Assembly (NCBI GenBank): GCA_013368315.1 | Contig: JAACJM010000042.1 | Coordinates: 62,001-126,000 of the forward strand | DNA from: Tetrapyrgos nigripes | Taxonomy: Eukaryota; Basidiomycota; Agaricomycetes; Agaricales; Campanellaceae | Reading direction: 5' to 3' | DNA: 64,000 bases | Shown here: positions 23,541 through 34,689 of the stretch, one piece after another | How positions within the stretch are numbered: position 1 is the first letter of the stretch | How the letters are laid out: every line of letters starts with the position of its first letter | Position numbers and translations under genes: made by a program | The notes under the pieces: model-generated | Seen by the model: only the letters and a program-made list of their open reading frames with translations | Databases searched by the model: none | Told to the model about the DNA's origin: nothing

Positions 23541-25310
23541 TTTTCCTCTGCTACTCATCACATAGCTGCACCTTGTAGCCCTTCAACTCCCTGCCACCAG
23601 TGATGACTTCGTGAATAGCCTGCCGAATGCTCTGTCAAGACACTCTTCATCACGGCGCCTCCTTGTCCGTTCAGTTCTGATAATGCGAGAAGTAGAAGAA
23701 CATGTTAGCGAGGCCGTCCATAAGTCATAGCTGAGATACGACTTACCGAAATCTTCTGCTTGGGGCTTTTCAATAATTACTTAGTGTTCCGGGGAAGTAG
23801 CACGACCTTTTCTCTTGACTATTCACGATTTCCTCCTTCCCAAATCCAGCCTCCGACTCCTGCACCTGGAATACCTCAGCACTATATCTAGAAGATACGC
23901 CGTGGAATTTACCAAGGTTGCCTTTCGATGGTTGTATACACTGGTTGGCATGTAGGAGTATATGTGGGAGTATATGTGGGCGAGGGTCTCTTGGAGGTAC
24001 GCTTTGTTTTTAGGTACTGTCGATAGAATCTATGGATTTTGGACATCCGAAGGAGGCAGCTTGTGATAGGAGCTATTTCGCAGCCAAGTGATTCGTGAAG
24101 CTTTGACGCGCAAAAGACCGCCGTCGCGCTTTGCAATGAATACCAGAGTACTTTGATTTTGATTTTGGACGAGGTTCTCGCATTCGACTATGCTGAATAT
24201 GGCCTAAAGAGAACGATAATCCCCAAGATGGAAGTCAATGATCTGAGGAAGGTACCACGAGAAGATAACGCACGATTTTTGCCGTTGCCAGGGAATGACC
24301 TGGAATGACTCCAGTTTTTCTGAAGCAAGCTGCTTCAAAATGTTCCTTTCCGCCGTTCACACACTCTCTCAAGGCGACAGTCTGAGTTGCAGACGACGAG
24401 CGGGGCAAGGTCGCTGCTCGCTTTTTCGCTGGCAGAGGGTCAAGAACTGGATGTCACAGTTGGGGCAATTCATAGGAGCGGTTCAGAAACAGAATCTGAG
24501 GCGGTTTGACGCGTAAAACATGGGTTTCTGGGGTATGCTGAGCCGCTGAGGGCGCGTCGCGACGAGAGGTAACATCGAATCAAAAAATCACGCAATCGCT
24601 TTTTCCAAATTCGGACAACGCCGCTGCACTGTCTCAGGAGGGTTGTGTCTCAGCCTCAACTGCCTCCGTCATCGACGAATTGCCAACGAGTCGCTTGTAA
24701 TGAGAGTCTGGTACAACATGTAAGTGCAAATAGATGCTGCTATTAGAGATGATCTTATGCGGAGATAGACAGGTTACTGAGGGAAGACGGAGTAGAAAGA
24801 CTATATTTTTCTATGACTCCTTGTTCTGCGGCTCAAAGCTTCATAGCCTTTCAGCGGCACAATATTCATTGGGTGGGCACGTAAGTCAAATGTATACTCA
24901 TTCGCTAAGACGTATGACTCTAGATATTTGGATACAATAAACTTGTATACGGAAGCTTGACGGAAGTACCTCTACGCTGTACTCTACTGATACAGTGGTA
25001 TTCTGAGCTTCCACTCAGGCTCACAGCCCCTCAGGATCACCTTTTGAATTCTGTCAGATTGACTTTGGGTCGGCATGCGAATCTGTTATATCACTCCGCG
25101 ATCCTTTGACCTTTTTTCCTTCGACGCTCAAATCATCCATCATAATAGTGGTCGAGATCACGTCAACTTGCATAGAGTTGGAGAGTGCCACGGATTGGAC
25201 TGGGTGGCGATCACCCTCCCAGTACCAATGCAGCAATTGCAAACCGTCATGGCATTGGCGAACCCGAAAGTGATCATGATGAGAAGTCGTGCTACCAAGT
25301 CGGCCATGAA
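23541..25310. other. Array unit 2 remainder and left part of the insert
   Basis: Up to about 24700 the sequence parallels unit 1 and unit 3, including CCAAGGTTGCCTTTCGATGG near 23908 (also near 30767) and a short GTATATGTGGGAGTATATGT tandem near 23955. From about 24700 similarity stops and unrelated DNA begins, leading to the DUF6534 gene. No other gene is supported. Confidence 0.5.
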
Positions 25311-26568
25311 TTATTGAGGTATGCGACTGTGACTCACCGAGCTGAAGTTACTCTGTTCTGACTCAAACAGATCTCCTCCAAAAGTCGGTACAGTCCAAGA
25401 CCTTGTTTGTTGACAAAGGACGGAACGAGTGTTGAGAGTCTGTGCGTACAAAACTGGTCAGAAGTCTCTAATCTAAACACAGGTCAATTGACGATTACCG
25501 TCATGAGGGTGTTTCTGTAGGAAATGAAGAGATTATCGCCAGAAACTATCGCGATAGATCGAAGACCTACGTGTATAATCGGGCCATGGGCAATGAAAAG
25601 ATCAAGAACAGGTTTGACCTGGGACTGGCGGTCTACGACGACTCGGGTGAGCCTCAAGCCTTGGTTTCGTGAAATAAATTAATGGCACTGACCAGAAAAG
25701 CCAAACTACAGCTGCAAAAGACGGTCACAGGTAATGCAGTTTCTACTGATGTGCGAATGAGCTTGGAAATGGCAGTGTCGGTAGCTAATTGATGATTATT
25801 TCATTTTCAGCGTCACGACGTCACCGGTACCGTCAATCTTAAGCTAGAGGATCTCAACACTGAACAAATACTCGCCTTTCATTCCGGTCCTCCTCTTCAA
25901 CAGATAATACGAGAGCGTCACCGTGATAGACGCGTCGCAAGCTACGGCGGTAGCTACCCAGCTGTCTGCAACAGGGATCAGTCTAGCATTGGCTTCTACA
26001 TTCGGTTCGAGCAATGCGCCGATACTCGATGCAAAAGCTAATCCCCCTTGAGCTAGGGAAAGAGTGCAGATGAAGACGAAGAGGACGAATGATTTGGAAA
26101 AAATACGAATACGCCAGGCGAGGAAAAATTGTACTGGGACGGAGATGCTAGTGGCAGACGCGTACATTGCTGAGTTGGCTTATACCCATGAATTATCAGG
26201 GTCCTGAATACTCACAGCGTGGTGAAGATAGGTATCATGTTGTACTGCCAAGGAGTCGAAAGGAGACCGATTTTGTTCTCGAAACTATCTACTGCGTAGT
26301 GCCACAGTAAGTACGAAGACGTACAAGAAGAGAACGTGTCGACAACGGCGACCCATATGACGAAGCCGCTGCAGGATGGTTTTGAGCCGTTTAATTGAAT
26401 CGCACAAACTTGGAGTACGCACGTAATGGTAGGTCTATCTTTGATTCTAGAATCATAGTACTCGAAGAACTGGATCAGACAGATCCCAACGAGAAGAGCA
26501 TTGACCAAAGTAGCAACCACCACAGGCCCGAGAATGAGGCTGATGTTGATGGGAGGAATTTCTGCCAT
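25311..26568 (-). CDS. DUF6534-family multi-helix membrane protein
   Basis: Six exons (26568-26423, 26368-26216, 26147-25861, 25784-25693, 25618-25499, 25439-25311) give 308 residues in frame. The start MAEIPPINISLILGPVVV, QFFEYYDSRIKDRP, VVDTFSSCTSSYLLWHYAV, PIFTTLISVPVQFFLAWRI, DASITVTLSYYLLKRRTG and the closing NTLMT-TLNTRS are hallmarks of the seven-helix DUF6534 proteins, greatly expanded in Agaricomycetes. The third exon must begin at the CACTAG acceptor at 26148-26149; the nearer CTCAG would break the frame. Function is unknown; receptor-like or transport roles are guesses. It interrupts the zinc-finger array between copies 2 and 3. Confidence 0.88.
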
Positions 26569-26909
26569 CTTGGGATGGAGCGGACTCGAACAAGTTGGAG
26601 GGCGACTCAGATTTTTCTAGGTTTTTGATCAAGGTTCAGTATTGATTCACTGTAAATCGCGATTGATTGACTCGGAGCGGTACGTTTCAGGCTAGATTAT
26701 TCCACTACTATGACTATCCCTATGGCGCTCTCACCCGAAGATGTCCATACTAGGCTTTAGCTACGTTCTACGTCTACCGTGATTCTAGTCGGCCCAGGGA
26801 TCAACCAGGGATGTATTAGCCCATCGGGAGTGGAAAATAAATCCGAAACTTGAAGATGCTGACATGAAAGCCTGAGGATAATCCATCTTCTAGTACGTTT
26901 ACTCGAAGT
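26569..26909. other. Upstream region of the DUF6534 gene
   Basis: About 340 bases with no supported gene, probably the promoter of the minus-strand DUF6534 gene. Confidence 0.4.
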
Positions 26910-27161
26910 TCAAATACTCATCGCCTTTCTTTCCTCATCTGTTTCAAATGATTTCACTGTACAGTGTCTCGCAAGCGTGAGCTGGAATGTCCTTGCCAGT
27001 GGTGGAGGAATATAACTCCACCGACGCCAAGCTGCTGTGAGTGGCGTATTCATGTCATCCTTTGGTGAGTAAAACGTCCTCCTCCGCTCAGGGACAACAG
27101 ACATAATTTCAAATAAGTGCTTCGGACAGTCCACATCTCCCATGATCATCACCGACCTCAT
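26910..27161 (-). CDS. Doubtful 83-codon ORF
   Basis: A single-exon frame from a true ATG (27159-27161) encodes a protein with CPKHLFEIMSVVPERRRTFY and an Arg/Trp-rich centre. Composition is protein-like but there is no domain, intron or second copy to support it. It may be a fragment of a larger decayed gene inside the insert between units 2 and 3. Confidence 0.2.
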   Translation of the reverse strand: MRSVMIMGDVDCPKHLFEIMSVVPERRRTFYSPKDDMNTPLTAAWRRWSYIPPPLARTFQLTLARHCTVKSFETDEERKAMSI

Positions 27162-27309
27162 ATAACAGAACTTTTCGTATGAACAAATCTCATCCTACCT
27201 TTGTTCCCCTATGAGTTCTGTATTCTCCTTCCCCGGGCTCACACCTGTCTCAAAAGAGTCTCTCGAGCAAGCGATGAAAGCTTCCTGGATATGTCACTAC
27301 CAGAAACAA

Positions 27310-27540
27310 GAGAAATGGCTAGCTACGGATACACGCAACGTAGAGTTACTTCTACATCTATTAGATTACAGACACTACTTACCTACAGAAAGCCCATGAA
27401 TGACCAGGATAAGAAAAACAGAAACCGAAAGCAACGTGGAAAGCAAAGCAAGACCGTAAAACGTAGCAGGTAATGATAAAGTAATTTTACAGCAGAGAGA
27501 AAGCAATCAAAAGGAAAAGAGACAGGTAAGGATAGAAACC
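27310..27540. repeat. Conserved 3' flank of array copy 3 (matches 19644-19890)
   Basis: Near-identical stretch downstream of copy 3, starting with TGGCTAGCTACGGATACACG and running into AAAAGGAAAAGAGACAGG. It marks where the repeated unit resumes after the insert that carries the DUF6534 gene. Confidence 0.75.
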
Positions 27541-27546
27541 TTAATC

Positions 27547-29514
27547 CTACAACTCGTACAGGTGGTCTTTGAAGTGTTTCTTGAACCACGTCCTGGCGCC
27601 CGACATCCCACAGCCCTGCCAGTAGCAGAGATAATGTTTTTTCCCTTCGCTCGACGTTACAGTAGGTCTTCGGTCTGCCTCTTTGATGAAATGTTCGAGA
27701 TTGAGGTGGCGGTCATAGAGCTTGTCTTGGCTCGTCAGGTGAGAAACATTAACGCCGCATAGTGTGCCATCGGGCTTAACCCATTGACAAAGTTTTGGTA
27801 GCTGGAAGGATACCCTAGCATGCGCAGATCCGTTAGTTAACGACTTTGAGGATGTATCAACAGAAGATGGCTCACGGTGGTGGATGTCTAGATCTAGAGC
27901 GTGTAGAGGTCGAAAGGTTGGTGGGAATGCTACTAGTATATGAATGATCATAAGAGATCCGGTTATTGAAGCAAGCAAAAGACAGAAGACTTACACAGGA
28001 TGAGTACCATTGCTTGCAGCACTGCTAGTGGTAACAAGGTTTTGGTGACCATAGGCCGAAGAAGAATACGAACCCGGAGTTGCGTGGTCATGATAGACTG
28101 TAGACGAGGGTGCACGAGGTGGGTGAGGTGGAACGAATGCTTGAGGTATGCCAGAGCTTCTGGGGGTGTTGACCGGGCTCAGGGAAGTCCTTGACGAAAA
28201 ATCAGTGATGAATCGTAGAATAGTAGAAGGGTAGAAAACCTACCCGTAGAACGTCTGAAAATTGCGGGGCAGCTCCAAGGTGTAAGGCAAGGAACTAATA
28301 GTAGAACCTGCAGTGCAAATATTTCGTTGTTGTATGTTCTGATGTCCAACCCCTCCATGATATAACTGCGGTTGCGCAGCAGCATTGACAACCCCATAGA
28401 CCTGTTGCTGAGCACCAGCATCGTTGCCGTGCACTACAGGGCCCCCAATATCGGCCGGCTGTTCGGTGCTGGGAGCAGACCTCACATCTGGAAAACGGTG
28501 CTGGTCGTCCTCGACGACAATCTGGGCATTTTCCGGGACGGACGTACTATCGCAAGGGGTTGGGCTGGGGGTATCTACGCCTCGGAGAACCTTGTTCAAT
28601 TCATTGAGCACGTTTCCGGAATCCTTTGGTAGGCAGCAATCCAGAATTTGAAGGGTCATGGCAAATTCGTTATCGTCTAAATATGCCGACGAAGAGGCAC
28701 CCGGGACAGAAGCTTCTCCAGTGGGACCAACATCTTGAAGGGTAGTAGAGGAAAAGTTTTCTTCCTGGTGCGAGGCGTCGTCGGCTGGAGAGTGCTGCAG
28801 ATCCAAGTTTTCGTCTGGAATGTGGGGTATATCCTGTTTCAGCCTTTTGTCGTAACGTTCCTGGACGACCTCGTCTTCATCATCGCTAATACGTCTTTTT
28901 TGCTTGTTAGTCCCGACATTCGCGAAGGTTTGGGCAGTATTAGAAGAAGGCCGAATAATCTCAGTCGCTCGAGAGAACCATTTAGAGGTGAGAGTGCCAG
29001 AAACCTCGGGTGTAGTCCTAGCCGTAGACGTAGAAAGAGTAGTTGAAGTCGTAGAAGACGAGGAGGTAGAAGAGGCAGAAACGGGACTCGGTGTCGCATT
29101 ATCGACAATGGATGGTAAATAGCCAAAGGTAGTTACAATGGCTGGACGGGAGAGCGACCCATGGGGAGCGGCTGAGAGCTGGGTTTGAAAGCTGGGGAGA
29201 CTAATGCAATGGGCAAAGGATGCAGAATGAAAGAAAAGAATAAAGAAGGCTGAGTCGTTAGCAGAGGATACTTGTAAAGGGCCAATAAACCACATACGTG
29301 CCAATTGAACCAATCCCGGACTCGGAGTGAAGCGGTACAGTGGTTGTCACGGCTGAACCATGAATGCCTGGGCTGTGGATACAAACGAAAGCTCGATTGA
29401 GCATGGTAGAAGCTAGTATATCATAGGAATGCCACACCTATCGTTGGTAGAGGCAGTTGGAATAGGGGATGTCGTCGACGGTCCAACAACGTCAGAAGTA
29501 GATTGGGAATCCAT
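27547..29514 (-). CDS. Two-finger C2H2 protein, array copy 3
   Basis: Six exons (29514-29438, 29372-29298, 29191-28244, 28189-27995, 27932-27876, 27814-27547) give 539 residues in frame. The start MDSQSTSDVVGPSTTS matches copy 1. TSTARTTPEVSG, the NLS-like KQKRRISDDEDE/DKRLKQDIP, LDLQHSP and YLDDNEFAMTLQILD match copies 2 and 4. The exon after LPYTLELP is a single copy of the exon that is tripled in copy 2. Fingers: LPKLCQWVKPDGTLCGVN with HLNLEH, then CYWQGC with HFKDH, ending HLYEL. Finger 2 has an Hx3H pair and the protein stops just after it. Confidence 0.85.
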
Positions 29515-29689
29515 TGTGAAGGGGGTTGTAACAGTAACAATAAGAGTAAAGATGAGGAAGTTGTAGTCAGTGACGGAGGGAGAATTGCGTCTTTGGAGGC
29601 ATTCGATTGTGAAAGTAGACAGAGCGCGTAAAAGTCGCGGTGACAATAAGCAGCACGGAAATAACAGTCACGGTACTGTGTTACCCTTG

Positions 29690-30407
29690 TCCAGGCAGGT
29701 GCCGAAGACACGGCACAAACGAAGGACAAGACAATAACATACGCCTCCCAAGCCTTCAACGACGTTCTTGGGCCTGGTGTACGCCAGTTTAAGATTAGCA
29801 GAGGACTCGGGAATGGAAGGTACGTCTGCAGAAAGTTGACCGTAACTTGAGCAAAGGGACAATAGCAGTCAACCGCCTACGCCTCTGCTTTCATATTCCC
29901 GGCGACGCTTCAAAACCTCCACTTGGCCGGAGGCATTGCCACACAGAATAAAGCCTTGTGCTGCCTCGTACTACTCCTGGGTATTTATTGGAATGTTTGG
30001 ACGTGACGACGAAAATTCGGGTTAGTTACTTTTGACTTCAACAATCGACTAAACAGCTCAAGAGCGTCATCATCTGAGAGCCTTTCAGCAAGGATATCGC
30101 TAGCTTATAGCTTGGATACAGCTTACCGAGATGCTCTGGTGTGTCTTTACTTCTTACAAGTACCGGTCTTTGATTCCTTGCTCCCAGTCACTGCATTCAT
30201 TCCAGGACATGTCGAGGACATGTCGTAACGGCCAAAAGATCTGAAGTAATTTCTTTTCAGCACGATTGTGACTATCTTATACGGTGCTAGAATACTTACT
30301 GGAGCCTTCTTCTTGGTGGCATTTGTCTCTCGCAGCTCTGTACGTATAGCTTTCTTCTCCAAGGACCTCAAAGGCTTAGGCTCGCTGATCTGACCTGGCT
30401 TTACCAT
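29690..30407 (-). pseudogene. Relic of a co-duplicated partner gene, copy 3 (best-kept first exon)
   Basis: An ATG at 30405-30407 opens 36 codons (MVKPGQISEPKPLRSLEKK... ending TNATKKKAP) to a clear GTAAG donor near 30300. The next exon after CTTCAG (near 30240) soon meets a stop and has lost about 90 bases relative to the copy-4 relic. Farther on, a stretch reads LKAWEAYVIVLSFVCAV, matching the other relics. It may still be expressed as a short protein, but comparison with its siblings suggests decay. Confidence 0.45.
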
Positions 30408-32001
30408 TTTCCGCTTGTCGCGGTGATTTTCTCTACTGTTTATGCCATAGCTACTCTGTATTTCACCGCCACAAAGGACGACTTCGTTGGTACTATCCTG
30501 GACTCTGCGTCAAGAGACATCACAGCGTCCATGTAGTTCTGTCAAATCGAAGAGTAGAAGTCAGCGAGATCGTCCCTAGTTCATATCTCGAAAACGCCTT
30601 ACCGGAATCTTCTCCTGGGTCTTTCAATTATCACTCAGTGTTCCAGGAAGCGACACCACCTTCTCCTTTAACCCATGCCTGCCTCCTCCCCGAACCCTGC
30701 CTCCTGCTCCGACTTCTGTACCTAGAATGACTCAGTGCATATCCAGATGATACCCATTGGAATATACCAAGGTTGCCTTTCGATGGTCATATACATTGAT
30801 TGGCGTGTGGGCGTTATGTGGGCACTGGGCGAGAGTTTCTTCGAGGTACGCGTGATTTGCTAGGCACCCTGTCTCTGCGCATCCAAAGTAGCTGCAGTCG
30901 CCGGAAATAGGAGCTATATCCCAGTAAGTCGCAATCAGTTCACTGTCATCCGAAAATTAAAAGAGGCAGCTCACCAAGATCCTGCATGCCTTCTCGCGTA
31001 TTCTTCACAGTAACTCTCTTGTCTATATGCAAACGGCAAGAGTGGACGTTTGAAAGGCCGTCGTCGCGTTTAGGAATGGAAAAGAGTGTTCTCCGAGCTA
31101 GCTGCTTGGCCCTTCCCGACCACATTCCTTCCGTGGGCATTCGCAGGGCTTTCAACCGGCACCACCTCTAATCTCAAAGCTTTCCGCGGTGATATACGTC
31201 CTCCATACACTGAGTATCCATCATCGTACGAGGGATCTTTGTTCTGATAAGAACGCGTTGTGTCTTGAAGTCAATTAGGCCTAGATGACTACGATAACTC
31301 CAATTTAATGATCTGAAAACGGACAACGTGAAGACAACGCACAACTTGTTAGATTTGGTCCAGAGAGCAACTCCAGTCTGATTGACCGAGAGATGAGAAG
31401 GAGGGTGCTTCCGCACAACATGTCACGGATGTCGAGTTGGTCAAAGCTGCGGGAGAATGCGTAAAACACTGGAGGCTACAGTTGGTTTAGTTCATAGACA
31501 AGGTTCAGAAAGGACAATTCGACACGGAAAATATGGATTCCTGAGCCTCTCTGAGGACAGGTCGTGAGCGGGTTGTTAAGTTTGTGACGGAGAGGTTAAA
31601 CGTAAGGCGGCAATCTCCAATTCGGGACCTGCATAAGTGCACGGCATGTACCTGTCTCATACTTAGTGTACAATCTTAGTGGTACAGTACATTTCTATTG
31701 AGAGATACGTAGAAAAGAACAGACAAGTGCATATGCGTCTCTGTTCAGACTGTACGAAGATGTCTGACCCAAACATAAATTGCAATTGACCGAGATAAAG
31801 TACAAAAAGCAAAGGCAAGCAAAACGTATACGTACTAGTAGCAAACACAACATAGAGATACCATAAGAAGTAAGGGTGCACGACAGCAGAGGATAGCAAA
31901 GAAAGGGGAGATCAACGAAGAAAAATTTTACAACTGGGACATTTCCCATATTCCCGCCGAGATGTCAGCCCTTGTTCCCAACCTCAGGAAACAGACACAT
32001 C
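30408..32001. other. Array unit 3 remainder, no intact gene
   Basis: Shows blocks shared with unit 2 (CCAAGGTTGCCTTTCGATGG near 30767, TCTTCTCCTGGGTCTTTCAA near 30609) and, near 31310, a weaker copy of the AAGATAACGCACG block. The last 350 bases before copy 4 are A-rich, as at the other unit boundaries, but with little similarity to 19644 or 27310. Confidence 0.5.
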
Positions 32002-33687
32002 CTAGTCCTGCTCCTTTGGCCGACCGGGTTGCTTGTTGACAACGACGTGTACATTGGCGAAATGCCTCCTAAGATTATGAGCACTAAACTGCAATCCGCA
32101 ACCTTTCCAATAACACTGCACTTTTGTTCCCTTCTTACCATCCTCAGCGACCACTTTAATCGGATCCCTATCGAGGCGATGCTTGGGACTAAAGTGTTGA
32201 GAGTGGATTTGTTTAATCGTGGTGTACCCAGTAAGATCTGCTCCACAGAGTTGACCGTCGGGCTTTACCCAAAGACATTTCAGAGGAGAGATTTTCTCTC
32301 CTCTCTTGCTTCCGGGCATGGGTCCGCGTTTCCTAGACAACGACAACAATGAACCTTGAGTAAACATCGCTGAAGATAGACAATTGGAAGATAACTCACA
32401 TTTTGGGCTTCGGTGCGTTGGGTTGAAATTGAAAACTACACGAAGGCGAGTGCATTGTGAGATATGAGGGTCATGAAAAACAAGGAAAATCAAGAAGACC
32501 CACATCTGAAGTCCACCATCGTCTACAGCAGTGGCGGCGAAAGCAGCGTTCACGTTGGACGTGTGTACAGAAGGACCAGGGGTCGCGTTCCTGGGATAAT
32601 TGGAGACCGGGTGAGGGTAAACGCGACCTTGGTTAGGGAAATTTGTCGAGAATGCAGTCTGCGGTGACATGTGCGAGTTATAAGTGAGCGCCGTTTGAGC
32701 CGTGCCGTGGCTAGCAGAGATTTGGTCACTGTAGCCTTGGTACATCGGACCACTACTAGATAAAAGACAGTCAGTGATAAGACAACAGGCGATATTAAAA
32801 AGAAAAACTGACGGGTAATATCCATAGGAAAGAGGAGGAGGTTGTCGATAGGCATAAGAACCATAGACAGGATACTGAGCTCCAACTGCGACTTGGACGT
32901 TCCCAGACTCCCAGTTCCGGTGTTGAATGCTAGAGTCGACGAAGACATCGTCCTGGACATTTTGCAGGTGCTCGAATCCGGTGGCAGAGCCATCATCTTC
33001 GGGTGAAAACGAGTCTGAAATTGTCTCTCCATAGTAGGCATCCGGGAAGGCTTGTCCTTGAGGGCGACTGTTCGTTGAGGTGCCTTCAACGTCTGCATGG
33101 ACCTGGACCTGGGAGTCTTGAGGGAAGAAATGCTCATTCCATTGAGAATCATTTTCGGAAAGGGAATGTTGCTGGTCAAATGACTGGTCCAACGAGAGAG
33201 GAGAGGTGTGAGGAGGTGGTCCCGCGGAATGAACAGTGTTTTGAGAGAAAATCTGTTCTCCAGAACCGACTGGTACCCAATACTCCAGGAGAGCAAGACC
33301 GAAAGCTAAGTCGGCTTCATCCATGTAAGAGGACGAAGGAGTGGGTTCGTTCTGGAGGACGTCAAGCGAAGATACAGCATCACCGACCCCAGAACTTTCA
33401 AATTTGACCTCTTCTTCTGCTGTATGGGCATTGACTCTCAGCCTCTTGTCTGTATATTGCTCCTCGGACTCGTCGTCACCATCACTTCTCTGTCTCTTGT
33501 TTTTGGTCATCGTTGCATTGCTAAAGGCGTTGATGACCTCGGGAGTTGTCCGAGCGCTGGAAACAGAAGGAAGAGAAGAGAAAGGCGAGAGAGCTGAATA
33601 ATTGGATATAGGACTTGGTATCGTCGCATCGCCAGGAGACGAGACGTGGTCGGCGTAAGAGGACATGGAGTCGGTCATGGGCCTCAT
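32002..33687 (-). CDS. Two-finger C2H2 protein, array copy 4, shortened N-terminus
   Basis: Four exons (33687-32813, 32755-32504, 32435-32400, 32332-32002) give 497 residues in frame. The upstream bases match those before the ATG of copy 1, but the two short 5' exons are missing, so the protein starts at MRPMTDSMSSYADHV. Then come SSARTTPEVINAF, KNKRQRSDGDDESEE/DKRLRVN, YMDEADLAFGLALLEYWVP, DAYYGETISDSFSPEDDGSA and GFEHLQNVQDDVF. Fingers: SPLKCLWVKPDGQLCGADL with HFSPKH, then CYWKGC with HFANVH. The tail NKQPGRPKEQD has an AT-hook-like GRP core that the other copies lack. Confidence 0.85.
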   Translation of the reverse strand: MRPMTDSMSSYADHVSSPGDATIPSPISNYSALSPFSSLPSVSSARTTPEVINAFSNATMTKNKRQRSDGDDESEEQYTDKRLRVNAHTAEEEVKFESSGVGDAVSSLDVLQNEPTPSSSYMDEADLAFGLALLEYWVPVGSGEQIFSQNTVHSAGPPPHTSPLSLDQSFDQQHSLSENDSQWNEHFFPQDSQVQVHADVEGTSTNSRPQGQAFPDAYYGETISDSFSPEDDGSATGFEHLQNVQDDVFVDSSIQHRNWESGNVQVAVGAQYPVYGSYAYRQPPPLSYGYYPSVFLFNIACCLITDCLLSSSGPMYQGYSDQISASHGTAQTALTYNSHMSPQTAFSTNFPNQGRVYPHPVSNYPRNATPGPSVHTSNVNAAFAATAVDDGGLQMWVFLIFLVFHDPHISQCTRLRVVFNFNPTHRSPKCELSSNCLSSAMFTQGSLLSLSRKRGPMPGSKRGEKISPLKCLWVKPDGQLCGADLTGYTTIKQIHSQHFSPKHRLDRDPIKVVAEDGKKGTKVQCYWKGCGLQFSAHNLRRHFANVHVVVNKQPGRPKEQD

Positions 33688-33839
33688 GGTTATGAAGCAG
33701 CAAAAATGAAGTCAATGCTCGAGGAAGAACCCGTCTCTGAAAGCACTCGATCAAGGAAGTAGAAAGAACGCGTCAAGGTCGAGTTGACAAAAGCAAAAGC
33801 AAACGTGAACAACAACAGTCACGAGCCTGCGTTATGCTT

Positions 33840-34650
33840 TGTCCATGGTAATGCCGAGAACGCCGAAGGCGTAAACGGAGGACAAGACATTGTCAAACGC
33901 CTCTGCAGCCTTCAACGACTCCTGAGTCTTGTCTGCGACGATCATAACTAGAAGAGCTCTAGGGAAGGTCAGATACGTCTGCAGAAAGTTTGACCATGAC
34001 TTTCAGCAAGGGGACGATAGCAGTCCAGCGCCTAGACCTATACTTTATCACGCCGGCGACGCTTCAAAACATATTCTTGGCTGGTGGCATCCCCGCGAGA
34101 ATAAAGCCATGTAGCAGTCGATCATGACTATCCAAACGACTGGATACGACGACCAAATTCGGGCTGGTTACTTTAACTTCAACGACCTATGCACTCCGGG
34201 ATACTATCACCTACAAGATTTGAAGCACAATCAGCAGCTTTATCCACTACCTCATAGTTGGGATACAGCTTACCGGAATCGTGTCTTCATCATCTTACCA
34301 CTACCAGTCTTTGCTCCCACTGCTGGTAACAAACTCCTCTCTTGGCTCACGCCCAAGTTCTCCAGTCTGTAGCTCAGACTTCGCAAGACGGAGGTATGAC
34401 GTTCTTCCTCCTCTGCCATGGCTGTTCCGACGAGTGGTTGGTGGCTTCCGACTTCAGTCAACGTCACTATCCGGAGCATTCCAGGACATGTCGCAACAGC
34501 CAAAAAGACCTGAAGCAGTTTCATTTCAGCAAGATTTTTACAATCTTACAGCTAAAACAGCTTACTGGAAGCTTGACTGTGGTGGCATTAGTTGGTGGTA
34601 ACCTTTACGACCCAGAGATGACTTTCTCCCCAATACACTCTCCGCTTGAC
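33840..34650 (-). pseudogene. Relic of a co-duplicated partner gene, copy 4
   Basis: The first exon (ATG near 34674) ends in TNATTVKLP at a GTAAGC donor but contains an in-frame TAA, so the gene is broken. The next exon (34509-34274) is fully open for 78 codons, with VFLAVATCPGM and a Glu-rich segment MAEEEERH, and ends at a GTAAGC donor. The terminal part near 33840-33935 reads SLKAAEAFDNVLSSVYAFG before a stop. Together with the other relics it outlines a lost gene of at least four exons that I cannot name. Confidence 0.5.
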
Positions 34651-34689
34651 TGCGGCTCACTTTCATTTGCCATGGTGCTCTCTCTGTTG

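Noticed and set aside
26165..26220. Apparent frameshift in the DUF6534 gene at the second intron
   Set aside because: The nearest acceptor (CTCAG) breaks the frame, but the CACTAG acceptor at 26148-26149 restores the expected TTL-ISVPVQFFLAWRI sequence, so the gene is intact.
32354..32360. Acceptor CTCAAG as the last intron end of array copy 4
   Set aside because: It shifts the frame into a stop. The CTAG acceptor just downstream, with the last exon from 32332, gives a whole-codon 497-residue model.
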